Position numbers and translations under genes: made by a program. Positions 7,620-15,086 of a stretch of DNA of 17,963 nucleotides are shown here, in pieces. Location of the stretch: contig CAUCIO010000028.1 in the NCBI GenBank assembly GCA_958442925.1, positions 1-17,963 of the forward strand. The letters are read 5' to 3'. The notes beneath the pieces are model-generated. The model worked only from the letters and a program-made list of their open reading frames with translations, had not been told where the DNA came from and searched no databases. This DNA comes from an uncultured Clostridium sp. GTDB taxonomy: Bacteria; Bacillota; Clostridia; Lachnospirales; Lachnospiraceae. Each line of letters opens with the position of its first letter. Positions within the stretch are counted from its first letter, which is position 1.

Positions 7620-8924
7620 ATGATTACTGTCAGCATTATCAGCCCCAAGGTATCGCTTCAGGCTATTAACCGCGTCATTGAGCAGAATGATTTCGGCTGT
7701 ATTTTTCATAAATATGTTTATCATACCCTGGAGGAAATCCAGGATATTTATTATAAATGTAAAGATCACTGTGATATTATTTTCTGCAGCGGAGAATTTG
7801 GCTACTATCAGCTTATGAAGATTCCTGATATTGAAAAACCCTGCGCCTTTGTATTCTATGAGACAAAGCATTTTCTGGCTTTCGCCCTGGATTTTGTTCA
7901 GACTCATCCGGATATTCCGCTCAATCGGATTTACTGTGACTTTTTGATACCCAGCAACAATTACCTGGATCTGCATCGCTATCTCCGTCCAGAATTGATG
8001 CCCTATTGCTGCACAGATCCAGTGCTCAGCTATGAAACACTATTTCGCACAGCTAAGGAGCTGTGGGATGAGGGAAAAATAGATATAGCTTTTGTGCGCT
8101 CAACGAATAGCCTGAAACGGTATGAGGAGGCACACATCCCCTATCTGTATATTTTTTCCGATGATAATACCATTGCAGATTCTATTCGAAGCGCAGTGTC
8201 TATGGCAAAGCTGCGCCTCAATTCTGTAGTGCAGAAGGCCAGCATTCTCATACGGCTTGTCTATCCAGATAATCTCCCGGGGATTGAACTGGAATACCAG
8301 AGAGTTACGCTTCTTAAGGCTCTTCTGGATTTCCGGAAGGAGCAGGAAGCCAGCTTTTCCGTCCAGACCTTTGTCACCTATGTGCAGATTACCTGGGAAC
8401 TTGAGGACAGCGAACTGCTGCTTCCGTTTTTGCATTCTTTGATTCTGTATCTGAACACCTACGATGAAATTTCCTTTCGCCTGGGAGCAGGCCTCTCCAC
8501 CTCTCTTTCTAATAGTATGGAGCAGGCAGAACAGGCTCTGAATGAGTCGGTTCACTATGGGAAAAATGACGGTTTTTTAATTAACGAGCAGCTTCGCCTG
8601 TTGGGCCCCCTGTCTGTTCAGGATCCGCTTCATGTTTCCTACGACAATGAGAAAATTGTAAAGTTTTCCAAAGACAATGGGATTAATGAAGGCAACATGC
8701 AGAAAATTATCGGTCTTTTTTTGAAAAATCCCAGGCAATTTATCACTTCAGCCTTTTTGTCAGAGTGGCTGAATATCACACCGAGAAGCTGCAACCGTAT
8801 CATTCAGAAGCTTTGCCTTACCGGACTTTTGACTCAGATGCATGCAGAGGGAACGATGGAAAAAGGCCGCCCCGTTAAAACGTACTGTTTTAACGAGACA
8901 GCCTGCTTTTCAACCTTTTTCTAA
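7620..8924 (+). CDS. Transcriptional regulator: unknown sensor + GGDEF-like + winged helix
   Basis: This is a 434-residue cytoplasmic protein with no signal peptide or membrane segment. Residues 1-195 form an alpha/beta region I do not recognise, possibly ligand-sensing, with several Cys (27, 47, 51, 56, 75, 106, 130, 131). Residues about 206-325 resemble the degenerate GGDEF-like domain of PucR/CdaR regulators: FRLGAGLS followed by SMEQAEQALNESVHYGKN. The cyclase signature itself is absent. The C-terminal part (about 357-424) looks like a winged helix: FITSAFLSEWLNITPRSCNRIIQKL, then a wing with GRPVKTYCF. The start has GGAGAG six bases upstream. It converges on the symporter/M20 operon, 12 bases between stops, and is the obvious candidate to control it. 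The role is inferred from domain order and position. Confidence 0.7.
   Translation: MITVSIISPKVSLQAINRVIEQNDFGCIFHKYVYHTLEEIQDIYYKCKDHCDIIFCSGEFGYYQLMKIPDIEKPCAFVFYETKHFLAFALDFVQTHPDIPLNRIYCDFLIPSNNYLDLHRYLRPELMPYCCTDPVLSYETLFRTAKELWDEGKIDIAFVRSTNSLKRYEEAHIPYLYIFSDDNTIADSIRSAVSMAKLRLNSVVQKASILIRLVYPDNLPGIELEYQRVTLLKALLDFRKEQEASFSVQTFVTYVQITWELEDSELLLPFLHSLILYLNTYDEISFRLGAGLSTSLSNSMEQAEQALNESVHYGKNDGFLINEQLRLLGPLSVQDPLHVSYDNEKIVKFSKDNGINEGNMQKIIGLFLKNPRQFITSAFLSEWLNITPRSCNRIIQKLCLTGLLTQMHAEGTMEKGRPVKTYCFNETACFSTFF
8873..8895. other. Perfect hairpin in the 3' end of the regulator gene
   Basis: CGTTAAAAC (8873-8881) and GTTTTAACG (8887-8895) form a perfect 9-base stem with a 5-base loop. Read on the - strand it lies about 42 bases beyond the stop of the M20D gene, and a T run follows only after a GC-rich stretch. 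It may act as an inefficient terminator for the - strand operon. On the + strand it is coding. Confidence 0.35.
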
Positions 8925-8936
8925 TAATAAAGTTTT

Positions 8937-10109
8937 CTATTTTTCATGCAGCCTAAAAGCAAGTCCAGCAAGCAGAGCAGCGCCTCGCCAGAGTACCCCT
9001 TCATCAGGGCTGTAATGACTGCTGTGCAGAGGCCATACAGTCTCTCCTGGGGGCGTTGTCCCAATCCAGGCGAAAGCTCCAGGCTTTTTGTCCAGATAGA
9101 AGGAAAAATCCTCAGCAGTCATGGCTGGCTCCACTGATACGGCTGTGCCCTTTCCCAGAGTGCTGTCGGCCGTTTCTTTCATATAGACTGCCATTTTTTC
9201 ATCATTCACAACTGCCATGTAGCCTCTTTCATAGTGAAGCTCTCCTGTACAGCCTGAAGCAGTACAGATACCGGATAGAACCTCGGAAAGCCTGCGTTCT
9301 GCCAGATCGCGGATGGACGGATCAAAGGTACGGCAGGTTCCTTCCAGCGCACATTCTCCCGCTACAATATTATAACGGGTTCCCGCGCTGAGCCTTCCTA
9401 TGGTTATAACAATCGACTTCATAGGATCTGCATTTCTGCTGACAATGGTCTGGGCAGCCATCACAAACTGGGAGCCTGCTACCAGGGCATCGATGCCCTC
9501 ATTTGGCTTGGCAGCATGGCTGCTTTTTCCTTTGATAGAGACTGTGAAATGATCAGAAGCAGCCATCAGAGGGCCGGCTTTTATGCCTACCTTTCCCAGC
9601 GGAAGATCTGGCCAGACGTGCATTCCGAATACAGCGTCAACTCCATCCAGAGCGCCTGCTTCAATCATTTTTCGTGCTCCCCCCTGAGGAGACAGCTCTT
9701 CAGAGGGCTGAAAGATCATTCTTACCCGTCCTCTCAGTTCATCCTTTCTCTGAGCCAGAAGGCGGGCTGCGCCCAGAGCCATGGTAAGATGGTTATCATG
9801 ACCGCAGGCATGCATGACTCCACAGTTTTCTGAGCAGAAAGAAAGACCTGTTTCTTCCTCAATCTGCAGCGCGTCCATATCAGCTCTGAGAGCTGCTGTG
9901 GGACCGGGAAAATTTCCTGAAAGATCAGCAATTACCCCGTTTCCGCCAATACCTGTTTGAATTTTAAATCCTCCAATATCCTCAAGCTCTTTCACGACTC
10001 TGGCAGCGGTCTCTTTCTCGTTGCCTGAGGTTTCCGGATACATGTGGAACTCTCTTCGAAGATGCTTTAAATGCTCCTCCATAGCCTTTGCTGATTCAAC
10101 AATTGTCAT
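8937..10109 (-). CDS. M20D-family metal-dependent amidohydrolase (AbgA/HipO-like)
   Basis: This is a 390-residue cytoplasmic zinc- or manganese-type hydrolase of the M20D group, which removes acyl or aryl groups from amino acids (hippurate hydrolase, N-acyl amino acid amidohydrolase, AbgA). Ligands are visible in order: Cys102 and His104 in HACGHDNH, catalytic Glu137 and ligand Glu138 in FQPSEE, His164 in GMHVW, and His362 in the C-terminal LHSSHYSPDE. The inserted dimerisation domain covers about 180-290. Its ATG overlaps the TGA of the upstream AbgB-like gene by four bases (ATGA), so the two are translationally coupled and may form a two-subunit enzyme as AbgA and AbgB do in E. coli. The exact substrate is unknown. 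Confidence 0.9.
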   Translation of the reverse strand: MTIVESAKAMEEHLKHLRREFHMYPETSGNEKETAARVVKELEDIGGFKIQTGIGGNGVIADLSGNFPGPTAALRADMDALQIEEETGLSFCSENCGVMHACGHDNHLTMALGAARLLAQRKDELRGRVRMIFQPSEELSPQGGARKMIEAGALDGVDAVFGMHVWPDLPLGKVGIKAGPLMAASDHFTVSIKGKSSHAAKPNEGIDALVAGSQFVMAAQTIVSRNADPMKSIVITIGRLSAGTRYNIVAGECALEGTCRTFDPSIRDLAERRLSEVLSGICTASGCTGELHYERGYMAVVNDEKMAVYMKETADSTLGKGTAVSVEPAMTAEDFSFYLDKKPGAFAWIGTTPPGETVWPLHSSHYSPDEGVLWRGAALLAGLAFRLHEK

Positions 10110-11566
10110 CTTCCGCCTCCTGTTTCTGTCTGCTGTTTAGACGGGTTCTGCGTTTTCTTTCCGTTTGCATTGGGCAGGACTTCTGCTGGAATGGGACATT
10201 CATATGGTTTCCCCTCAGTATCGTTCTCAAATACTTCTCGGGCCTGTTTTACAATTTCTGGTTTTTCAAACAGACGACGGCAAGCCTCAGAAAGTACCTG
10301 GGCTGCATAGAACATTCCCTTTATTGCAGTCTTTTCCTTCCCCTGAGCTGTCATCTGCCAGGAGTGGGCTGGCGTTCCAGGCACAAAGCATGCTCCTGTG
10401 AACTGAGCGGTGGGTACTGTATGGCTGCAGTCTCCAACATCTGAAGAACCGGGAAGAAATATATCCTGGTGGTGGTGTTCTACTACAAAATCAGCCATGG
10501 GAAGTGTCCGGTACAGAGAGGCCAGCCGGTTCTTTTCTTTTCCATGAGCCACCATCAGAGACATATCGCTGGCTATGTCGGCATCTGTGATAGTTTCTTT
10601 CATTTTTTTTGCATATCTCAGCTCTTCTTCGGTGTAGGATGGAAGAGAGGTTGATTTCATGCAGTCATAAAGAAGCTGTTCCAGAACGCTGTTGGAAAGA
10701 ATATTGGAACAGGCTTTGTCAAATACTGCTTCTACAGTTGTTTCTGTCATCAGAGCAGCGCCTCTGGCAATATTTTTTACCCTTTCATACAATCGTTTCA
10801 CTTTATCGGTATCAGTGGAACGGATCAAATAAAGAACCTCCGCATGATTCTGTACCACATTGGGAGAGAGGCCGCCTGTATCAGTGATGGCATAGTGGAT
10901 CCGATCAGTGGGCTCTATGTGTTCCCTCATGTAGTTTACGCCTACATCCATTAGTTCCACTGCATCCAGAGCGCTTCTGCCCAGGTGAGGCGCTCCTGCC
11001 GCGTGGGCAGAAACACCATGAAAGCGAAAGTAGGCCTGGCAATTTGCCTGCAGAGAACCTGTCAGGACGGCATTGCCTCCAGCTGGATGCCAGGTGAGCG
11101 CTGCATCCAGGCTGTCAAACACACCTGCTCTGGCCAGATAGGCTTTTCCGGAGCCGCCTTCTTCAGCCGGGCATCCAATCAGCATAATAGTTCCCTCTTT
11201 GCCAGATTCCAGTAGATAATCTTTTGCCATCAGTGCAGCTCCAACGGCACCGGTTCCCAGAAGACAATGGCCGCATCCATGGCCATTGTCTGTCCCTTCT
11301 CTGGGAATCGGAGTTGTTTCACCAGCTTTTTGGCTGAGTCCAGACAGAGCGTCATATTCTGCCAAAAGTCCTATCACAGGACGCCCTGTTCCAGCCGTGG
11401 CTCTGAATGCCGTGTCCATCCCGGCCAATCCTCTTTCTACTGAGAAACTGTGATTCTCCATCGTATCTATGAGGGTATCTGCGGATTTGTATTCTTCAAA
11501 TTTTAGTTCTGCGTAATCCCATATTTCAGCATTTAGTTTTTCGAGCAGTTTCTCATAATTCTGCAT
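10106..11566 (-). CDS. AbgB-like M20 amidohydrolase
   Basis: This is a 486-residue M20 family protein, close in length to p-aminobenzoyl-glutamate hydrolase subunit B of E. coli (about 480). Numbered from the chosen start, metal and catalytic residues are Cys98 and His100 in GHGCGHC, Glu135/Glu136 in PAEEGG, His160 in TWHP and His401 in GTPAHSW. The late segment SSDVGDCSHTVPTAQF is typical of AbgB-type enzymes. A GTG six codons upstream (11584) opens a longer frame, but GAGGTGAGG stands directly before the ATG at 11564-11566, so I use that ATG. The symporter gene ends 31 bases upstream and the M20D gene overlaps its end. Likely role: hydrolysis of an aminoacyl-glutamate or similar amide brought in by the symporter. 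Confidence 0.85.
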   Translation of the reverse strand: MQNYEKLLEKLNAEIWDYAELKFEEYKSADTLIDTMENHSFSVERGLAGMDTAFRATAGTGRPVIGLLAEYDALSGLSQKAGETTPIPREGTDNGHGCGHCLLGTGAVGAALMAKDYLLESGKEGTIMLIGCPAEEGGSGKAYLARAGVFDSLDAALTWHPAGGNAVLTGSLQANCQAYFRFHGVSAHAAGAPHLGRSALDAVELMDVGVNYMREHIEPTDRIHYAITDTGGLSPNVVQNHAEVLYLIRSTDTDKVKRLYERVKNIARGAALMTETTVEAVFDKACSNILSNSVLEQLLYDCMKSTSLPSYTEEELRYAKKMKETITDADIASDMSLMVAHGKEKNRLASLYRTLPMADFVVEHHHQDIFLPGSSDVGDCSHTVPTAQFTGACFVPGTPAHSWQMTAQGKEKTAIKGMFYAAQVLSEACRRLFEKPEIVKQAREVFENDTEGKPYECPIPAEVLPNANGKKTQNPSKQQTETGGGR

Positions 11567-11597
11567 TGTCCTCACCTCAACCACTTGATTTCATATT

Positions 11598-12989
11598 TTA
11601 ATTTCCCTTGAACTGGCTTCCGAAGGAAATACGGCTGCTTACTACTGCGAACAGCACGGCCGCAAGGCCCAGTCCCAAGGCTGCCAAAGCGGTTACGCCT
11701 GCGCCAGCGTTCATCGGCAGTACGATAAAGAGATTCAGCATGGCAAAATAAATAATGCTGGTGATCGTGTAGGATAAAGAGTAATTGGCCAAAGCCGGGC
11801 TTTCCAGATTCGGATCGCAGATTCTAAGAAGCAGGACTCCTGTCAAAAACACGCCGGTACTCATACCGTAGGTTCCAATCATCTGCTCAAACCAAAAGCC
11901 TTTTAAAAGCCGCTTGCTGAGGATAAAGAGAAGGCCTGTAGTTACTACATAGCCTATTGCCACCATCACAAGAATTGGGACAATATATGACGCTACTGCC
12001 TGAATCGGAAGGCTTGCAACTGCCGCAATGACAGCAAATTCTGTGAAGGAGCTGGAAATTTTGCTTTTAATTTTTTCATCCACCAGATAATCCAGCTTCA
12101 GCTTGCTCATAATTCCCCAGATGGCAAACATAACAATCATTCCGTAAGCCCATACAGAAATGCTTTTGAGTACAGGGATTTGAAGATTTTTCGCAGCCAT
12201 CAGCAGCAGATAGGCCAGACCGCAGGCAACAAAGATCAGGGCGGCGTGGAAGGCCAAGGTATCAATGGAAGAAGACATTGTAGTCTCGCGGCCTACGGAT
12301 TTTTGCTTTTGAATATCTTTCTCAAAGCCTACACGCAGAGGCTCCGGAATATCTGCCGGTTTTTTAAGCATTGCCGTCTGTCCGTGTCTGGCAGCCCAGT
12401 TTATCATCATAATTCCAATCAGGATGCCGCCTACAATTCCGAAAGTAGCTGTTGTGGTAGCTACACCCTGTGAGGTTTCCCAGTAAGGCAGATTCAGGGC
12501 AGAAAGCATATTTCCCAGAGTACCGGCTGTGCCGTGCCCTCCTACAAATCCAATGGCCAGCTCAATTCCAAATACATCATAGAGATCTTCACCTGAAAAG
12601 AGTACGTGTGTTCCGTAGCCAACTGCAAACTGGAACATAGCTGCAGCCAATCCGATTCCGATAAGAGGAAATACATTTTTTAAAATATCAGGTTCTACGC
12701 CGTCCTTCTTGCCGCCCCCTATCTTTAGTCCCAGAGGAACAGATGCTACAACCGGAACGATCAGAACTCCGGGAAGCAGCGAATAAGTATCGAACCAGGA
12801 AGCGGGAACAGGAAGGACATTCGCGCACTGGGGTCCTAGAATTAAAAGCAGAAATCCTCCAATTACAGAAGACGGAATGAAGGTTTTCTGGAGAATTTTG
12901 AACTTCGCCCTCAGGAAAACCCCTATCAGAAGAAATACGCCCAGAAGCCCCAGGCTTTGCAGCAGATCTGTAAGCATTGCATTAGTCAT
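11598..12989 (-). CDS. GltS-family sodium:glutamate-type symporter
   Basis: This is a 463-residue integral membrane protein with about ten to twelve hydrophobic segments in two halves, as in GltS carriers. The signature GGHGTAGT (residues 150-157) sits in the first half. The second half carries the matching re-entrant region around GTYGMSTGVFLTGVLLLRICDP. Family members import glutamate with sodium. Co-transcription with two M20 amidohydrolases suggests this one may take up an N-acylated or conjugated amino acid instead, which is inference. The longest frame starts at a TTG (13007), but AGGAG stands eight bases before the ATG at 12987-12989, so I chose that. It is the first gene of the operon and has a strong promoter with palindromes. 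Confidence 0.87.
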   Translation of the reverse strand: MTNAMLTDLLQSLGLLGVFLLIGVFLRAKFKILQKTFIPSSVIGGFLLLILGPQCANVLPVPASWFDTYSLLPGVLIVPVVASVPLGLKIGGGKKDGVEPDILKNVFPLIGIGLAAAMFQFAVGYGTHVLFSGEDLYDVFGIELAIGFVGGHGTAGTLGNMLSALNLPYWETSQGVATTTATFGIVGGILIGIMMINWAARHGQTAMLKKPADIPEPLRVGFEKDIQKQKSVGRETTMSSSIDTLAFHAALIFVACGLAYLLLMAAKNLQIPVLKSISVWAYGMIVMFAIWGIMSKLKLDYLVDEKIKSKISSSFTEFAVIAAVASLPIQAVASYIVPILVMVAIGYVVTTGLLFILSKRLLKGFWFEQMIGTYGMSTGVFLTGVLLLRICDPNLESPALANYSLSYTITSIIYFAMLNLFIVLPMNAGAGVTALAALGLGLAAVLFAVVSSRISFGSQFKGN

Positions 12990-13029
12990 AGCTTTTTCTC
13001 CTTTCAATTTTATTGGACGTCCATTTTAA

Positions 13030-13048
13030 GACATAAAAATTTTATGTC
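13030..13048. promoter_or_regulatory. Palindromic candidate operator in the leader of the symporter operon
   Basis: GACATAAAAATTTTATGTC has perfect 9-base arms around one central base (13039). On the - strand it begins a few bases after the expected transcription start, a position suited to a repressor. Its centre is 32 bases from that of the second palindrome, about three helical turns, so both would face the same side of the DNA. Confidence 0.6.
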
Positions 13049-13058
13049 CTATTTATGA

Positions 13059-13083
13059 AAAATTTATAACACTTATAAATTTT
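13059..13083. promoter_or_regulatory. Palindrome overlapping the symporter operon promoter
   Basis: The 11-base arms AAAATTTATAA (13059-13069) and TTATAAATTTT (13073-13083) flank the triplet CAC. The palindrome covers the -10 box and most of the spacer of the - strand promoter, so a bound protein would block RNA polymerase. An AT-rich promoter can be palindromic by chance, so this is a candidate only. Confidence 0.5.
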
Positions 13084-13091
13084 CTTGTCAA
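13063..13091 (-). promoter_or_regulatory. Near-consensus sigma-A promoter of the symporter/M20 operon
   Basis: On the - strand there is a perfect -35 TTGACA (13086-13091), a 17-base spacer and a -10 TATAAA (13063-13068, 5 of 6). The start would be near 13056, about 67 bases before the symporter ATG. Such a strong promoter with palindromes on it suggests control by repression. Confidence 0.8.
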
Positions 13092-13280
13092 TACAGAAGA
13101 ATGATTTTTTGGATTTTTATAAATGTTTGACAGGAGAAAGACGATATAAGAGATAAAATGGTGTTCAATACCGGTGTTTTTTAAATTTAGTGTTTTTATT
13201 TATATATATTTACAATAATACACGCAATAAAAGAGAGTATTTTCTTGTGAAATGTGCAAATTATTGTAATGAATTCTTCA

Positions 13281-13309
13281 TTGTTGCGGGGGCAGGGAAT
13301 TGCTATAAT
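13281..13309 (+). promoter_or_regulatory. Extended -10 promoter of the small membrane gene cluster
   Basis: A perfect TATAAT (13304-13309) is preceded by TGC, an extended -10. The -35 TTGTTG (13281-13286) is weak but correctly spaced at 17 bases. The start would be near 13316, about 43 bases before the first ATG. A small palindrome (AATGAA TTC TTCATT, 13268-13282) touches the -35 and might be an operator. Confidence 0.65.
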
Positions 13310-13358
13310 ATAGATACAGAGAATGGGATCAAAGGCTGGAAGAGGCGGAGGGATTGAG

Positions 13359-13607
13359 ATGAAAAAGCTTTATGGCTTATTGAAGTATATTATCTACGGC
13401 AGCTTATACGTAATTGTGTTCAAAACAGGATTTGATTTTTACAACTATAAAAAGTATCCCAATGTATATGCGTATTATTCAGCTCCCTGGTATACTGGCG
13501 CTCTGCTGTATGGGATCGTATCGCTTGCAGTGATTATTGTCTGCATCATAGGAAGAAAAATCATTTTTAAGAAGTTTATGGGGGATACAAGGCAGGGGAA
13601 GCAATGA
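13359..13607 (+). CDS. Small two-helix membrane protein, unrecognised
   Basis: This is an 82-residue protein with two hydrophobic segments (about residues 6-22 and 43-64). Between them is a short aromatic loop with many Tyr (FYNYKKYPNVYAYYSAPWY), and it ends in a basic tail. That layout places both ends on the same side of the membrane. The longer frame from 13323 is rejected because GGAGGG (13347-13352) stands six bases before the ATG at 13359, and the longer form would start close to the expected transcription start. It is the first gene of a cluster of four small membrane proteins and lies 22 bases before the next. I do not recognise the family. Confidence 0.7.
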   Translation: MKKLYGLLKYIIYGSLYVIVFKTGFDFYNYKKYPNVYAYYSAPWYTGALLYGIVSLAVIIVCIIGRKIIFKKFMGDTRQGKQ

Positions 13608-13629
13608 AGAAAAACAGAGAGGTGCTGCA

Positions 13630-13965
13630 ATGAAAAAGAGACGGTTGATTCTATGGACAGCGGTAATACTGACAGCTGCAGTTTTCTTTTATGTCAGTAT
13701 CCAAAGGAGGTATACATTTACGCTGGCAGGTGGTGATAGGATGATTAAGTCAGAACAGATACAGCCTTTGTTTGGAGCGGTGAAAGTGAGCGGAGACTGT
13801 GATACAGATGTGATTTTTACTGATACTGAGACAGGGGAAAAATATGAGATAGGATATATTACATCCGGCGTATCGGGAAAGATTCAACTGGAAAAGGGAA
13901 GATGGTACACAGTAGACGGGGAAGGAAATCTTACAATAGGACCGGTTCATGTAAGGATTGAATAA
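13630..13965 (+). CDS. Small membrane-anchored protein with external beta-rich domain, unrecognised
   Basis: This is a 111-residue protein. Residues 1-5 are basic (MKKRR), a hydrophobic helix covers about 6-22, and there is no lipobox, so it is either an anchored protein or carries an uncleaved signal. The remaining 85 residues are hydrophilic with alternating patterns that suggest beta strands, and hold one Cys in VSGDCDTDV. It probably faces outside. The ribosome site is AGAGGTG, seven bases from the ATG. It lies between two small membrane protein genes (gaps of 22 and 21 bases) and is probably co-transcribed with them. No family recognised; a small sensor, inhibitor or substrate-binding accessory is possible. 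Confidence 0.65.
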   Translation: MKKRRLILWTAVILTAAVFFYVSIQRRYTFTLAGGDRMIKSEQIQPLFGAVKVSGDCDTDVIFTDTETGEKYEIGYITSGVSGKIQLEKGRWYTVDGEGNLTIGPVHVRIE

Positions 13966-13986
13966 AGCGGGGGAAGGGGGAAGCGT

Positions 13987-14445
13987 ATGGTATTTGCGGT
14001 AATTTATATAATTTCGTTTTTGATTTTTGCCGGAATCGTCTGCCTGGGAGTGAAAAGCGGACGGCTTCAGAAACTGTTTGCGATTCATTCCAGGCTGCCC
14101 AGAGTGCTGCTTCTGGGTTATATCATCTTTGCCGGATGTTTTGTGTTCCCCATTCGGAGCGAACCGTTTCCTCTGGACTTTGGCGGGTTATATGTGCTGG
14201 TGTCAAGCTACGGTGTGATTGCACTGGCGTCAGCCGGAATATTCGGGCCTGACAGGGGAAAGAAAGTTTACATAACAACATTTTTGCTCACTGCTGTAGG
14301 AATGGGATGCAGGTATCTTCTGGAATTCGGAGAAGTGTCCAATATCTATAATTTTACTCTGTTTAATATTGTCAGTTATCTGGCGTTGATTCCGGCCGGA
14401 ACAGCGGCTGCTTACCACTGGATCGTGAGAGCGCTGAAACGGTGA
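13987..14445 (+). CDS. Polytopic small membrane protein, unrecognised
   Basis: This is a 152-residue hydrophobic protein with four or five membrane segments (about residues 3-22, 38-56, 67-86, 94-112 and 120-145) and short polar loops. No enzyme motif is visible. A G-rich ribosome site (AAGGGGGAAG) precedes the ATG. It is the third gene of the cluster, 21 bases after the anchored protein gene. A hairpin at 14468-14484 follows its stop. The function is unknown. Confidence 0.65.
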   Translation: MVFAVIYIISFLIFAGIVCLGVKSGRLQKLFAIHSRLPRVLLLGYIIFAGCFVFPIRSEPFPLDFGGLYVLVSSYGVIALASAGIFGPDRGKKVYITTFLLTAVGMGCRYLLEFGEVSNIYNFTLFNIVSYLALIPAGTAAAYHWIVRALKR

Positions 14446-14467
14446 CAGAGTTTGGTAGTCTGGGAAA

Positions 14468-14524
14468 TTCTGCAAAAGGCAGAAGGAAACCGGGAAACTA
14501 TCTAATTTTTTTGGTAAATAGTTT
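14468..14524 (+). other. Gap with two small hairpins before the fourth small gene
   Basis: TTCTGC AAAAG GCAGAA (14468-14484) is a perfect 6-base stem. AAACTAT (14495-14501) and ATAGTTT (14518-14524) form a second stem whose loop carries a run of seven T. The pair could act as a weak terminator, or as the folded leader of the gene at 14547. I see no clear promoter here. Confidence 0.35.
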
Positions 14525-14546
14525 AGAAATACAGGAGGCAGTTACT

Positions 14547-14951
14547 ATGAGGGAACTGATGGTTTTAATGGGTTCGATAGGAGTAAATATCCTATCAAGC
14601 AAGGGGATTGCTTTGGGGTTATTCCTTCTTTTATTTTATATAAAGGGGCGACAGTTGAAATTTAATTCTGAAGAATGGGACAATTATTTTCTGGAATTGT
14701 CTCAGGAAACAGTAATCAGGATTGCCCTCGCTATAGCTGGAGTGTCCATTACGGCTTCCGCTTTGATAAGCTATGTGATTCTGGACAGAGCAGACTTCAA
14801 TCATCCGCTTCTAATCGCCGCAGTGCTCTTTTGCTGCAGCGCACTCTGGTTCTGGCATAAATGGAAAGGAGAAAAAGGGAAGGCTTATCTTTTAAGGAGA
14901 TTTGCTGAGATTCCGCAGACTATTTTGGAAAAACGGGACAGGGAAGCTTAA
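14547..14951 (+). CDS. Small membrane protein with about three helices, unrecognised
   Basis: This is a 134-residue protein with hydrophobic segments near 8-32, 54-77 and 84-102, and a basic C-terminal tail of about 30 residues that is likely cytoplasmic. The longer frame from 14442 is rejected: a perfect AGGAGG (14533-14538) stands eight bases before the ATG at 14547. The 101-base gap to the previous gene is larger than elsewhere in the cluster, so it may be separately regulated. No family recognised. It ends about 60 bases before the promoter of the HtrA-like gene. Confidence 0.65.
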   Translation: MRELMVLMGSIGVNILSSKGIALGLFLLLFYIKGRQLKFNSEEWDNYFLELSQETVIRIALAIAGVSITASALISYVILDRADFNHPLLIAAVLFCCSALWFWHKWKGEKGKAYLLRRFAEIPQTILEKRDREA

Positions 14952-15011
14952 AACAGACGAAACTATGCTTACTGTGGGCAGATGCAGACTATTGATTTTC
15001 CCACAATATTC

Positions 15012-15040
15012 TTGCAATCACCCTGGAAGCCACGTATAAT
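15012..15040 (+). promoter_or_regulatory. Strong sigma-A promoter of the HtrA-like gene
   Basis: The -35 TTGCAA (15012-15017, 5 of 6), a 17-base spacer and a perfect -10 TATAAT (15035-15040). Transcription would start near 15047, giving a leader of about 40 bases. It lies inside the upstream extension of the longest open frame, which supports the later start codon at 15087. Confidence 0.8.
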
Positions 15041-15086
15041 ACATATATGTGTTCCTGAAATTAAGAAGCATGAGGGGAAAAGAAAG

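Larger units (their letters stand above)
12990..13358. other. 369-base AT-rich divergent regulatory region
   Basis: This region separates the symporter operon (-) from the small membrane gene cluster (+). It contains the operon promoter with its palindromes (13030-13091), a short perfect palindrome TGGACGTCCA (13014-13023) and the extended -10 promoter of the right-hand cluster (13281-13309). The stretch 13100-13260 is very AT-rich and I see no gene in it. Confidence 0.7.

Noticed and set aside
8937..11566. The two M20 genes as a tandem duplication
   Set aside because: Lengths, metal-site contexts and C-terminal motifs differ (M20D type versus AbgB type), so they are distinct subfamilies, not a recent duplicate pair.
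13014..13023. TGGACGTCCA palindrome near the symporter ribosome site
   Set aside because: Perfect but only ten bases long and without a second copy in the region, so it is not called as an operator on its own.
14442..14546. A 35-codon extension of the fourth small membrane protein
   Set aside because: A perfect AGGAGG sits right before the later ATG at 14547, and the extension is not hydrophobic or conserved-looking.
14976..15008. TGTGGG / CCCACA inverted repeat between the small membrane cluster and the HtrA-like promoter, considered as a terminator
   Set aside because: Only six pairs around a loop of about 20 bases and no T-run after it, so it is too weak to call.
14982..15086. A 35-codon extension of the HtrA-like protein
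   Set aside because: The promoter 15012-15040 is inside it, so the extension would not be transcribed. The ATG at 15087 has a ribosome site.
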